From assembly GCA_902764545.1 (NCBI GenBank), contig CACWWC010000003.1, positions 79,235 through 143,234 of the forward strand: a stretch of 64,000 nucleotides of DNA, given 5' to 3'. Shown here piece after piece: positions 26,005 to 34,408 of this stretch. Source of the DNA: an uncultured Erysipelotrichaceae bacterium. Lineage in GTDB: Bacteria; Bacillota_I; Bacilli_A; RF39; UBA660. The notes below the pieces were generated by a model. That model ran no database searches. It was not told where the DNA came from and saw only the letters and a program-made list of their open reading frames with translations. The first letter of the stretch is position 1. Each line of letters begins with the position of its first letter. A program made the position numbers and the translations under genes.

Positions 26005-27336
26005 ATGAAATATTATTGTATAGGTATTAAAGGAACAGGAATGTCAACATTAGCTCAAATACTTTTTGATTTAGGTAACGAAGTATCAGGTTATGATGAT
26101 GCAGTAGGGCATAAATTTACACAAGATGGTTTGGAAGAAAGAGGTATACCAATTTATTATGATCAAAATCATGAAATAGATAAAGATACAATAGTAACAT
26201 ACAGTGTAGCCTTCAAAGAAGATCATCCTGAAATTCAAAGGGTTAAAAATTTAGGGTTGCAAATCAAAAAATATAATGAAATCATGGGTAATGTAATAGA
26301 TATGTTTAAATCTATTGGAGTAAGTGGAACTCATGGAAAAACATCCACCTCATCAATGATAAAACATATATTATCAAATACAATAGGATGTAATTACTTC
26401 ATAGGAGCAGGGGATGGATATGCATCATCTGAAAATGAATACTTTGTCGTTGAAAGCGATGAATTTAATCGTCACTTCACCGCATATCATCCAAAATATT
26501 CCATAATAACTAATATTGAAGCGGAGCACCTTGAATGCTATAAAGATATAGACGATATTAGAGACACTTTTGAATTATTTGCAAATCAAACATCAAAATT
26601 TGTAATAGCAAATGGAGATAATACGGAAGTAAAAAAAATAAATTATAATACCAGAGTAATATTTTATGGATTTGAGTTTAACAATGACGTTGTCATAAAG
26701 AATTTAAAATTAGAAAAAAATGGATCAATTTTTGATTTATATATAAAAGAAGAATTATATGGAAGTTTTGAGGTTCCACTATTTGGAAAGCATATGGTAT
26801 CTAATGCCTGTGCTGCAATCATTATGTGTAAACAAATCGGAATTGAAAAAGAAGATATATACAATTTATTAAAGACATTTAAAAATGCAGAGAGAAGATT
26901 TGCAATAGAAAAAATCGGTAAAACAATAATTATAGATGATTACGCGCATCATCCTACCGAGATAAAAGCGACATTAGAAGCGGCGAAACAAAAATATCCA
27001 GATAAAAGATTAATAGCAATTTTTAAACCTAACACATATTCAAGGACAAAAGATTTTGCAGATGAATTTGCAGAATCATTACAATTAGCAGATAAGGCGT
27101 ACTTAACAGAAATCGATTCAAACAGGGAAAAACAAGAAGAATATCCTGGAGTAACATCACAAATTATTTTAAATAAAATTGACAATGCAGAATTAATATC
27201 TGAAGAGACAATTAATAAATTAGATAACGTCGAAGAATCTGTTATCTGTGTAATGAGTTGCGCATATGTCGAAAATCTCATCAATTCTATAAAAAATTAT
27301 ATTGTAAGTTCATATAGTGAAGAAAATATTGAATAA
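26005..27336 (+). CDS. murC: UDP-N-acetylmuramate--L-alanine ligase
   Basis: It adds L-alanine to UDP-MurNAc, the first peptide-forming step of peptidoglycan synthesis in the cytoplasm. The 443-residue protein shows the three Mur-ligase domains: an N-terminal UDP-binding Rossmann part beginning YYCIGIKGTGMSTLAQI, a central ATPase with P-loop GVSGTHGKTSTS (about 106-117) and VESDEFNRHF, and a C-terminal domain with the MurC signature DDYAHHPTEI and FKPNTYSRT. GAGGAAG sits eight bases before the ATG at 26005; an upstream GTG is too close to it. It has its own promoter. No other mur gene is adjacent. Mpl, a relative, is less likely given the length. Confidence 0.93.
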   Translation: MKYYCIGIKGTGMSTLAQILFDLGNEVSGYDDAVGHKFTQDGLEERGIPIYYDQNHEIDKDTIVTYSVAFKEDHPEIQRVKNLGLQIKKYNEIMGNVIDMFKSIGVSGTHGKTSTSSMIKHILSNTIGCNYFIGAGDGYASSENEYFVVESDEFNRHFTAYHPKYSIITNIEAEHLECYKDIDDIRDTFELFANQTSKFVIANGDNTEVKKINYNTRVIFYGFEFNNDVVIKNLKLEKNGSIFDLYIKEELYGSFEVPLFGKHMVSNACAAIIMCKQIGIEKEDIYNLLKTFKNAERRFAIEKIGKTIIIDDYAHHPTEIKATLEAAKQKYPDKRLIAIFKPNTYSRTKDFADEFAESLQLADKAYLTEIDSNREKQEEYPGVTSQIILNKIDNAELISEETINKLDNVEESVICVMSCAYVENLINSIKNYIVSSYSEENIE

Positions 27337-27351
27337 AAATTAAAACAATTA

Positions 27352-27380
27352 TTGCCATAAAGCAAAGAATATGATATTAT
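27352..27380 (+). promoter_or_regulatory. tRNA promoter
   Basis: TTGCCA (27352-27357), a 17-base spacer and TATTAT (27375-27380) with an upstream TG (extended -10). Confidence 0.75.
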
Positions 27381-27406
27381 TAACTAGTCAAATGGCAATA
27401 ATATAT

Positions 27407-27483
27407 GGCCTGTTGGTGAAGTGGCTTAACACACTGCCCTCTCAAGGCAGCATTCACGGATTCGAATTCCGTACAGGCTACCA
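27407..27483 (+). tRNA. tRNA-Glu, anticodon CUC
   Basis: A 77-base tRNA with encoded CCA. The acceptor GGCCTGT pairs with ACAGGCT (with a G1-U72 wobble), the D stem is GTG/CAC, the anticodon stem is CTGCC/GGCAG around loop CTCTCAA, and the T arm is ACGGA-TTCGAAT-TCCGT. Loop position 33 is U and 34-36 are CUC, which reads GAG. Overall it resembles Bacillus tRNA-Glu. It is a single gene between murC and the thioredoxin operon, with its own promoter and terminator. Confidence 0.93.
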
Positions 27484-27493
27484 TAATGATTTT

Positions 27494-27520
27494 AAATCGT
27501 TGATAACAACGATTTTTTTA
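27494..27520 (+). terminator. tRNA transcript terminator
   Basis: The stem AAATCGTTG / CAACGATTT with loop ATAA is followed by a T-run, just after the tRNA. Confidence 0.88.
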
Positions 27521-27521
27521 T

Positions 27522-27557
27522 TTGACAGGAGTAATTAAATTGTGTACAATTTAATTA
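27522..27557 (+). promoter_or_regulatory. Thiol-stress operon promoter with OhrR-like palindrome
   Basis: TTGACA (27522-27527), a 17-base spacer and TACAAT (27545-27550) form the promoter. Laid over the spacer and -10 is a perfect palindrome, two 12-base arms around GT (27532-27557; left arm TAATTAAATTGT). Its AATTAAATTGT core equals 11 bases of the Bacillus OhrR operator TACAATTAAATTGTA as I remember it. Since the last gene of the operon is an ohrR homologue, repression by OhrR is inferred. Confidence 0.75.
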
Positions 27558-27572
27558 GAAAAGGAGAAAAAT

Positions 27573-28109
27573 ATGATATATGATTTCATAGTAAAAGGAA
27601 GAAAAGATACTGAAGTAAAAGTCAGTGATTATAAAGGAAAGGTAATTATTGTTGTTAATACAGCAACAGGATGTGGATTTACGCCTCAATATGAAGCACT
27701 AGAAGAATTATATAAAAAATATCATACAAAGGGTTTAGAAATCCTAGACTTTCCATGTAATCAGTTTGGGCATCAAGCTCCGGGTGACGATGAAGAAATT
27801 CATGAATTTTGTACTGCAAAATATAAAACGACATTTGACCAATTAAAAAAGATAGATGTAAATGGAGAAAATTCCGATCCATTTTGGAAATATATTAAAG
27901 AAAATTCTCAAGAAGAATACATTCATGGAATGAAAAATAAACTTGCCATGAAAGGTATTGAAAAAATGAGCACAACATGTAAGAATGAAAAAGATATAAA
28001 ATGGAATTTTACAAAATTTTTGATTGATAGGGAAGGAAATATTGTAGGGAGATATTCGCCAATAGAAAGTTCACTGGTAATGGAAGACAAGATTAAAGAA
28101 ATTATATAA
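27573..28109 (+). CDS. Glutathione-peroxidase-family thiol peroxidase
   Basis: A 178-residue peroxidase of the GPx family, in bacteria usually a thioredoxin-dependent peroxidase. The peroxidatic residue is a cysteine (C34 in TATGCGFTPQ), not selenocysteine. The family pieces FPCNQFGHQAPG (with the active-site Gln) and KWNFTKFLID (Trp and Asn of the tetrad) are present. FPCNQ carries a second cysteine. AAGGAG precedes the ATG. It is the first gene of an operon with thioredoxin reductase, thioredoxin and an OhrR repressor, which supply its electrons and its peroxide sensing respectively. Confidence 0.93.
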   Translation: MIYDFIVKGRKDTEVKVSDYKGKVIIVVNTATGCGFTPQYEALEELYKKYHTKGLEILDFPCNQFGHQAPGDDEEIHEFCTAKYKTTFDQLKKIDVNGENSDPFWKYIKENSQEEYIHGMKNKLAMKGIEKMSTTCKNEKDIKWNFTKFLIDREGNIVGRYSPIESSLVMEDKIKEII

Positions 28110-28124
28110 AAAGAGGGGAAAATA

Positions 28125-29018
28125 ATGTACGATATAATTATAGTAGGAGCAGGTCCTGCGGGGATGACAGCAGCACTATACGCCAAAAGAGCAAATAAAA
28201 AAGTATTAATCTTTGAATCAAAAACATATGGTGGACAAATTGTTAATACACCAGTCATAGAAAATTATCCCGGAATACCAGATATTTCTGGATTTGATTA
28301 TGCCACGAATTTATATAATCAAATCATATCATTAGGTTGTGAAATAAAATTTGAACCAGTGATTAGAATTGAAGATGATTTAACAGTAATAACTCCTAAA
28401 AATAAGTATGTTGCGAAATCAATCATAATAGCAACTGGTGCGGAAAATAGAAAATTAAAACTAGAAAATGAAGAAAAGTTTATAGGCAAAGGAATATCAT
28501 ATTGTGCAACATGTGATGGAAATTTTTATAAAAATAAGACTGTTGCGGTAAATGGAGGTGGAAATACTGCATTAGAAGATGCAATCTACCTTTCAAATAT
28601 TGCAAAAAAAGTATATCTAATTCATAGAAGAGATGAATTTAGAGGAGAAAATAAATACATAGAAGATGTAAGAAATAAAAATAATATTGAATTAATATTA
28701 AAAAGTACCATTACTAAAATTATTGGTGATAATAAATTAAAAAGTATAGAAATAACTAGCATCGATAACAAAAAACAACAGATTGAGGTAGATGGATTAT
28801 TTATAGCAATTGGGCAAACTCCGAATAATGAGGTATTTAAAAATATAATAGATGTTTCTAAAGAAGGGTATATTATATCTGAAGATGGTGTTCATACAAC
28901 AAAAAAGAATATTTATGTTGCAGGGGATACAAGGATAAAAGATCTTCGTCAACTAACAACAGCCGTGTCAGATGGTGCAATAGCAGCAACGACGGCAATA
29001 AAAGAAATGGAGGATTAA
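28125..29018 (+). CDS. trxB: Thioredoxin reductase
   Basis: An NADPH-dependent flavoenzyme that reduces thioredoxin. It has 297 residues and is low-molecular-weight type. The N-terminal FAD motif is IVGAGPAGMTAAL, the redox pair lies in CATCDG (about 126-131), the NADPH-binding motif is NGGGNTALEDA (about 143-153), and the C-terminal FAD motif is VAGDTRIKDLRQL. AGAGGGG precedes the ATG. It is followed two bases later by trxA, so electron donor and acceptor are made together. Confidence 0.95.
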   Translation: MYDIIIVGAGPAGMTAALYAKRANKKVLIFESKTYGGQIVNTPVIENYPGIPDISGFDYATNLYNQIISLGCEIKFEPVIRIEDDLTVITPKNKYVAKSIIIATGAENRKLKLENEEKFIGKGISYCATCDGNFYKNKTVAVNGGGNTALEDAIYLSNIAKKVYLIHRRDEFRGENKYIEDVRNKNNIELILKSTITKIIGDNKLKSIEITSIDNKKQQIEVDGLFIAIGQTPNNEVFKNIIDVSKEGYIISEDGVHTTKKNIYVAGDTRIKDLRQLTTAVSDGAIAATTAIKEMED

Positions 29019-29020
29019 AA

Positions 29021-29326
29021 ATGGAAGTAAAAGAAATACAAGAAAATGATTTTAAAAAAGTAATAAATGATAATGGAAAAGTATTGGTAGATTGCTATGC
29101 AACATGGTGTGGACCATGCAAAATGTTATCTCCAATAATAGAACAGGTAGCAAGCACAACGGATGATGTAAAGTTTTACAAACTGGACATAGATGAAGCA
29201 GAAGAAGTTGCAGGTGAATATGAAATAATGTCAATCCCAACACTATTATTTTTTAAGGATGGCAAGTTAGAAACAACAAAAGTGGGGTTTGCTCCAAAAG
29301 AAGAAATTGAAGAAATGATTAAATAA
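29021..29326 (+). CDS. trxA: Thioredoxin
   Basis: A 101-residue disulphide reductase with the active site ATWCGPCKML (about 28-36) and the cis-proline in SIPTLLFF. GGAGG of the start region lies in the trxB tail, and the stop is one base before ohrR. In this operon its likely client is the upstream GPx-type peroxidase, among others. Confidence 0.96.
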   Translation: MEVKEIQENDFKKVINDNGKVLVDCYATWCGPCKMLSPIIEQVASTTDDVKFYKLDIDEAEEVAGEYEIMSIPTLLFFKDGKLETTKVGFAPKEEIEEMIK

Positions 29327-29327
29327 G

Positions 29328-29786
29328 ATGAATAAATATGAACAATTAAAATTAGAAAATCAACTTTGTTTTCCACTTTATGTATGTTCTAAAGAAATTA
29401 TTAGGAAATATAAACCATTTTTATCTAAAATTAATTTAACATATACTCAATACTTAGTAATGATGGTATTATGGGAAAATGATAAAATTAACCTTAAAAC
29501 ATTAGGAGAAAAACTGTTTCTTGATTCAGGTACCCTAACTCCTGTATTAATAAAATTAGAACAAAAAGGATATGTAAAACGTCAAAAAAACAAAATAGAT
29601 GAACGCAATTTAATTGTAGAAATTACTAAAAATGGATCACTCTTAAAGGAACAAGCTAAGAATATACCAAAAAGCTTATCACAATGCATACCTATATCAA
29701 ATGAAGATGCATATAATCTTTATATAATATTAAATAAAATATTAAAAAATATCAATAAAGAAAAAGATACCAGTTTAATTGACTAG
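29328..29786 (+). CDS. ohrR: OhrR-type organic-peroxide-sensing MarR repressor
   Basis: A 152-residue winged-helix repressor. The start (LENQLCFPLYVCSKEI) carries the conserved sensing cysteine C14 of OhrR, which is oxidised by organic hydroperoxides and then releases DNA. Further family matches are LTYTQYLVMMVLWE, the recognition helix LFLDSGTLTPVLIKLEQKG and the wing DERNLIVEIT. The second cysteine in YVCS could make it a two-Cys sensor. The ATG follows the trxA stop by one base, so it is translated as part of the operon; a palindrome at the operon promoter is its likely site. No ohrA gene is present here; the regulator instead sits with a thioredoxin system. Confidence 0.88.
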   Translation: MNKYEQLKLENQLCFPLYVCSKEIIRKYKPFLSKINLTYTQYLVMMVLWENDKINLKTLGEKLFLDSGTLTPVLIKLEQKGYVKRQKNKIDERNLIVEITKNGSLLKEQAKNIPKSLSQCIPISNEDAYNLYIILNKILKNINKEKDTSLID

Positions 29787-29808
29787 GATTTTATTTATTT
29801 GTTATAAT
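29779..29808 (+). promoter_or_regulatory. Promoter for the 29832 gene
   Basis: TTGACT (29779-29784), an 18-base spacer and TATAAT (29803-29808). The -35 overlaps the end of ohrR. Confidence 0.65.
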
Positions 29809-29831
29809 TAATATGAATAAAGAGGGATTAT

Positions 29832-30740
29832 ATGTTAAAAGTAATAAGAAACATTCTAATTTTAATTACATTATTAGGATTGTCAACATTAATAATAGAC
29901 TTTAAAAGACTAAAAGATAATAAATCACCTATTTTTAATATAACAAGTTACAACGAGATAAAGCACATTCAAAACTATCGCGGGTTATTCTATCAAGCAT
30001 CTAGAAAAACAAAGGTAAGTGACAAAGAACCGATAAAAGACTCAAGTGAAATTTATTTTTATATATTAACAAAAAAAATTAATATTACAAATAAAAAAAA
30101 TAGCATTAAAGAAGAAAGTATGATAGTTGAACTAGAAAACAACATATCCTGTAATGATAATTCAATCCTATATTATGCTGATTTAGATATAAAAATTTAT
30201 ACGTATTGTATAAATAAAATAGACATTACAATGAACAATAAAAAAGATTCTCTTCTTAACTTTTTAAAAAAAGACAACAACCTAATTAATACACTATTAG
30301 ATAAAATATCATATACCGGTCTAATTAATTCAACAACGGAGATATATAAAACAGTAAATTTAGAATCTGAAAGTAACTTCAAGGTTTTTAAATGTAACCA
30401 AGAAGGTATAAATGATGTATATATAACACCAAAAAATGCCAATATACAGTCAGATTTTTGTACATACAAAGATGATGATTTAAAATTTATATTTGAAATT
30501 GAAGAAATTACCTCAACAGAAGAACAATCAAAACAAGAAGAAGTATTTTATGAAGATGAAAACTATATATACAAATTTAATGAGCAAAAATCAGAAAATA
30601 TATATATCACTACTCCAAAAGTGAGATTGTCAGAAGAAAAAAGAATACCACTAAAAGAAGTATTGTACGAAAAAATTCTAACTATAGATGATTTAGAAAA
30701 AAAGGGATTGAAATTTGAAAAAATACCTAAAACTCAATAA
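29832..30740 (+). CDS. Unknown exported or anchored protein
   Basis: Unrecognised, 302 residues. The N-terminus (residues 4-22, VIRNILILITLLGLSTLII) is a signal or anchor segment. The rest is polar, with likely beta strands, a charged stretch with EEQSKQEEVFYEDENY near residue 240, and no catalytic motif. It is probably on the outside of the membrane. AGAGGGAT precedes the ATG. The next gene, a patatin-like lipase, starts 18 bases later, so these may share a transcript, but no functional link is visible. Confidence 0.6.
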   Translation: MLKVIRNILILITLLGLSTLIIDFKRLKDNKSPIFNITSYNEIKHIQNYRGLFYQASRKTKVSDKEPIKDSSEIYFYILTKKINITNKKNSIKEESMIVELENNISCNDNSILYYADLDIKIYTYCINKIDITMNNKKDSLLNFLKKDNNLINTLLDKISYTGLINSTTEIYKTVNLESESNFKVFKCNQEGINDVYITPKNANIQSDFCTYKDDDLKFIFEIEEITSTEEQSKQEEVFYEDENYIYKFNEQKSENIYITTPKVRLSEEKRIPLKEVLYEKILTIDDLEKKGLKFEKIPKTQ

Positions 30741-30757
30741 ATGAAAATGGTGATATT

Positions 30758-31597
30758 ATGAAAACATTATTAATTCTTGAAGGTGGAGGGCTAAGAGCTA
30801 TATATACAGCAGGAGTGTTAGATTGCTTTTTAAAAAATAATATTAAAGTAGATGCTGTAATAGGAGTCTCCGCCGGAGCATTATTTGGAATAAATTATCT
30901 CTCAAAACAACAAGGAAGAGTAATAAGATATACACTGGAAAATGCAAATAACAAGGATTATATGGGAATATCATCATGGATAAAAACTGGAAATATTATG
31001 AATAAGGATTTTTGTTTTAATAAACTTATTTATGAAACAGATCCATTTGATTTTAAAACTTTTAACAAGTCTAAAATAGAGTTTTACGTTACTGTTACAA
31101 ATGTTGAGACAGGTAAAGCAGAATATAAAAGAATAAATGATATTGAAGAAGATATGGAATATTTACGAGCATCAGGCTCAATGCCCATAGTATCAAAAAT
31201 AGTAAAGGTAAATGGCAAAAAATATCTAGATGGAGGAATTTCCGATTCAGTTCCTATTAAATGGGGCCTAAAAAATGGATATAAAAGAATAATAATAGTG
31301 GAAACCAGGCCAAAAACATATCGTAAGAAAAAATCCAAATTATTACCTTATAAAATATTATACAAAGACTACCCACGTTTAGTTAAAACAGTTAAAGAAA
31401 GATACAACATCTATAATAAAACAAAAACTTATATAGAAGCATTAGAAGAAGAAAATAGAGTGTTTGTGATAAGACCAACAGAATATATCAAAATAAAAAG
31501 AATTGAAAATAATAAAGATAAGATTCAAGAAATGTATAGACTAGGATTAAAAGACGCGAACGAAAGGTTAAAAGAATTAAAAAAATATATGAAATGA
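30758..31597 (+). CDS. Patatin-like phospholipase/esterase
   Basis: A 279-residue alpha/beta hydrolase of the patatin family (RssA/YjjU-like), a Ser-Asp dyad lipid acyl hydrolase. The oxyanion motif LEGGGLRA starts at residue 8, the nucleophile elbow is GVSAG (S38), and the catalytic aspartate is in LDGGISDSVP. The C-terminus is basic and lacks membrane segments, so it is cytoplasmic or peripheral. The stop overlaps the start of tag by four bases. Confidence 0.9.
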   Translation: MKTLLILEGGGLRAIYTAGVLDCFLKNNIKVDAVIGVSAGALFGINYLSKQQGRVIRYTLENANNKDYMGISSWIKTGNIMNKDFCFNKLIYETDPFDFKTFNKSKIEFYVTVTNVETGKAEYKRINDIEEDMEYLRASGSMPIVSKIVKVNGKKYLDGGISDSVPIKWGLKNGYKRIIIVETRPKTYRKKKSKLLPYKILYKDYPRLVKTVKERYNIYNKTKTYIEALEEENRVFVIRPTEYIKIKRIENNKDKIQEMYRLGLKDANERLKELKKYMK

Positions 31598-32151
31598 GTC
31601 AGTTAAAAAGATGTAGATGGGTAAACTTAAATAATGAAACTTATATAAAATACCACGATGAGGAATGGTCAATTAAATCATATGATGATAAATATTTGTT
31701 TGAAATGTTACTATTAGAATCATTCCAGGCAGGTCTTTCATGGGAATGTATTCTAAACAAAAGAGAACACTTTAAAGAGGCATTCGATAATTTTGATTAC
31801 AATAAAATATCAAAATATAGAGATGACAAAATAAATGAACTATTAGAAAATAAGAAAATAATTAGAAATAAATTAAAAATAAAGGCTGCAATCATAAATA
31901 GTAAAATATATATAGATATTCAAAAAGAATATGGAAGTTTTTCAAATTATATTTGGTCATTTACTAACAGAAAGCAAATTATTCATAGTGGTAAAAAAAC
32001 TTATACAAGAAATAACTTGTCAGATAAGATTTCAAATGATTTAAAAAAGCGAGGTATGAAATATGTTGGGACAGTAATTATTTATTCATATCTTCAAGCA
32101 ATAGGTGTGATAAATGATCATGACTATGATTGTGATTTTAGAAATAGTTAA
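31594..32151 (+). CDS. tag: DNA-3-methyladenine glycosylase I
   Basis: It removes 3-methyladenine from alkylated DNA, starting base excision repair. It has 185 residues and begins with the family signature RCRWVN, YIKYHDEEW and ESFQAGLSW. Zinc ligands C and H are near the N-terminus, and H/C are in NDHDYDC at the C-terminus, as in E. coli Tag. It overlaps the lipase gene by four bases and ends in a terminator that carries the next promoter. Confidence 0.94.
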   Translation: MSQLKRCRWVNLNNETYIKYHDEEWSIKSYDDKYLFEMLLLESFQAGLSWECILNKREHFKEAFDNFDYNKISKYRDDKINELLENKKIIRNKLKIKAAIINSKIYIDIQKEYGSFSNYIWSFTNRKQIIHSGKKTYTRNNLSDKISNDLKKRGMKYVGTVIIYSYLQAIGVINDHDYDCDFRNS

Positions 32152-32169
32152 GTACTTGACTATTTTTTT
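32142..32169 (+). terminator. tag terminator
   Basis: The arms AAATAGT and ACTATTT, with an internal AAGTACTT palindrome, are followed by eight Ts. Confidence 0.8.
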
Positions 32170-32184
32170 TGTTTATTATATTAT
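32156..32184 (+). promoter_or_regulatory. Promoter for the MarR-ABC operon
   Basis: TTGACT (32156-32161), a 17-base spacer and TATTAT (32179-32184). The -35 lies inside the tag terminator. Confidence 0.65.
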
Positions 32185-32205
32185 TAGGTAGGCAAAGGAG
32201 GGACA

Positions 32206-32664
32206 ATGATTAATCAAAATATTATTTTAGAAGTAAAAAAGCTAAATTTAGCTATTGGAAAATACTTATTTGAAACACATAGCAGGAAAAATATAAAAAT
32301 ACCACCAAGTCCTCTCCAAACGGAAATCTTATCTATATTACTACAATCGAAGAAAGCATTATATATAAAAGACATTCAAAAAAGATTGCAAATATCAAAG
32401 GCTGCTGTAGCAGAAGCAATTGATAAAATGGAAAGAAAAGGTTATATAAAAAAAGAACCATGTAAAAGTGATTTAAGAAAAATAGAGATAAAATTGTTAG
32501 ATGAAGGCAAGAAAACATATATAGCTCTTAATAATAATATAAAAAAAGTAAATGAAGTTCTATTAGAGAATATATCGCAAAAAGAAATGGAAGATTTTTT
32601 AGGAATTATACATAAAATAGAAAAGAATATAAGAAAGAAGGAAAATAATGATAAAGTTATTTAA
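32206..32664 (+). CDS. MarR-family regulator of the ABC exporter
   Basis: A 152-residue winged-helix protein. The DNA-binding part includes ALYIKDIQKRLQISKAAVAE, EAIDKMERKGYIKKEP and a wing SDLRKIEIKLLDEGK, typical of MarR. AAGGAGG precedes the ATG. It overlaps the first ABC exporter gene by 17 bases, so it is probably the operon's own repressor, relieved by an exported compound. This three-gene order (MarR, ABC, ABC) is common among Firmicute multidrug exporters. No cysteine sensor is evident. Confidence 0.85.
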   Translation: MINQNIILEVKKLNLAIGKYLFETHSRKNIKIPPSPLQTEILSILLQSKKALYIKDIQKRLQISKAAVAEAIDKMERKGYIKKEPCKSDLRKIEIKLLDEGKKTYIALNNNIKKVNEVLLENISQKEMEDFLGIIHKIEKNIRKKENNDKVI

Positions 32665-34408
32665 AAACTTAACAAAAAAAGATTTATTGATAATACTAGC
32701 TGTTATATTTTTAGTAATATTTTCAGTTTATTTAGATTTAAAGTTACCAGAATACATGAGTGAGATAACAAAATTAATTCAAACAGAAGATAGCACATTA
32801 AATGAAATTCTAACATCAGGTCTGATGATGATGTTATGTGCAGTTTCATCATTAATATGTACAGTTGTAACGGGATATCTAACTTCACTTTTAGCAGCAC
32901 GTTTTTCAAGAAGTATTCGAAGGAAAATATTCTCAACTGTAGAAAGTTACGGTGTAGCTGAAATTAAAAAATTTCAAACAAGCAGCTTAATTACTAGGAC
33001 CACTAATGATGTAACACAAATCGAAATGTTATTAGCAATGGGATTACAGTTTATAATAAAGTCACCTGTAATGGCTGTATGGGCTTTAGTAAAGATATTG
33101 AATAGAAGTAGTGAATTAAGCATAATAACTTTTATAGGAGTAATCATAATAGTACTAACAAACATCTATATTATAAAGAAAGTATCACCACGTTTTGAAA
33201 AAATGCAAAAACTTACAGATAAAATAAATGGGGTAACCAGAGAAAATTTAACAGGTATCAGAGTAATTAGAGCATTTAATGCAGAAAATTTTCAACATGA
33301 AAGATTTGAAAATGTTAATAATGAATTAACATCAACACAATTAGCTAATCAAAAAACATTTTCTATTATGGAACCAATAATGACATTTGTCATGCATTTT
33401 CAAAATCTAGGTATATATTTTGTCGGAGCATTTTTAATAATGCAAGTAGGCATAATTGAAAAAATAAACCTATTTAGTAATATGGTTGTATTTTCAAGTT
33501 ATGGTCTACAAGTAATAATGTCATTTTTAATGCTGACAATGATTTTTATGATACTCCCAAGAGCACAAGTTTCAGCCAAACGTATTAATGAAGTATTAGA
33601 TGAGAAAATATTGGTTCAAGATGGAAATTATGATAAAGATACAAAAGAAAAAGGTACAGTAGAATTTAAAGATGTATCTTTCAAATACCCAGATGCAGAT
33701 GAATATATATTGAAAAATATTTCATTTAAAGCAAATAAAGGAGAAACAGTAGCATTCATTGGATCAACTGGTTCAGGTAAATCTACATTAGTAAATCTTG
33801 TGCCAAGACTGTATGATGCAACCGAAGGGGAAGTAATAGTAGATGGAGTAAATGTTAAAGAATATAAGTTAAGTTCTCTAAACAATAAATTAGGATATAT
33901 TCCCCAAAAGGCAGTTATTTTTACAGGAAGTGTAGAAGATAACATTTCATATGGCACAAACGGAAAAAGAAAGCCTAATAAGAAAAAAATAAAAGAAGCA
34001 ATTGAAGTAGCACAAGGAAAAGATTTTGTAGAAAAAATGAATGAAGGTTATTCATCTCATCTAGCTAGAGGAGGAACAAATATAAGTGGAGGTCAAAAGC
34101 AAAGGCTATCAATTGCAAGAGCAATCGCAAGAGATCCAGAAATATACATATTTGACGATTCATTTAGTGCGCTTGATTATCAAACAGATGCAAAATTAAG
34201 AACAGAGTTAAAAAGATACACTAAAGATGCAACAATATTGATTGTAGCTCAAAGAATAGGTACAATTATTAACGCAGATAAAATTATTGTGTTAGATAAA
34301 GGTGAATGTGTAGGTATAGGTACACATAAAGAATTATTAAAAAATTGTGATATTTATAAAGAAATAGCCCTATCACAGTTAAGTAAGGAGGAGTTAGAAA
34401 ATGCCTAG
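32648..34408 (+). CDS. ABC exporter half-transporter, degenerate-site subunit
   Basis: A 586-residue half-transporter with six TMs in the first 320 residues and a C-terminal ATPase. Walker A is GSTGSGKST, the signature is NISGGQKQRLS and Walker B is YIFDDSFSALD. The catalytic glutamate after Walker B is replaced by Asp, and the switch histidine is Gln (VAQRIG). Such changes mark the subunit carrying the non-hydrolysing site of heterodimeric exporters (BmrC/LmrC/TM287 type). It overlaps the MarR gene and the next ABC gene by eight bases. The substrate is unknown; a drug or lipid is likely. Confidence 0.9.
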   Translation: MIKLFKNLTKKDLLIILAVIFLVIFSVYLDLKLPEYMSEITKLIQTEDSTLNEILTSGLMMMLCAVSSLICTVVTGYLTSLLAARFSRSIRRKIFSTVESYGVAEIKKFQTSSLITRTTNDVTQIEMLLAMGLQFIIKSPVMAVWALVKILNRSSELSIITFIGVIIIVLTNIYIIKKVSPRFEKMQKLTDKINGVTRENLTGIRVIRAFNAENFQHERFENVNNELTSTQLANQKTFSIMEPIMTFVMHFQNLGIYFVGAFLIMQVGIIEKINLFSNMVVFSSYGLQVIMSFLMLTMIFMILPRAQVSAKRINEVLDEKILVQDGNYDKDTKEKGTVEFKDVSFKYPDADEYILKNISFKANKGETVAFIGSTGSGKSTLVNLVPRLYDATEGEVIVDGVNVKEYKLSSLNNKLGYIPQKAVIFTGSVEDNISYGTNGKRKPNKKKIKEAIEVAQGKDFVEKMNEGYSSHLARGGTNISGGQKQRLSIARAIARDPEIYIFDDSFSALDYQTDAKLRTELKRYTKDATILIVAQRIGTIINADKIIVLDKGECVGIGTHKELLKNCDIYKEIALSQLSKEELENA

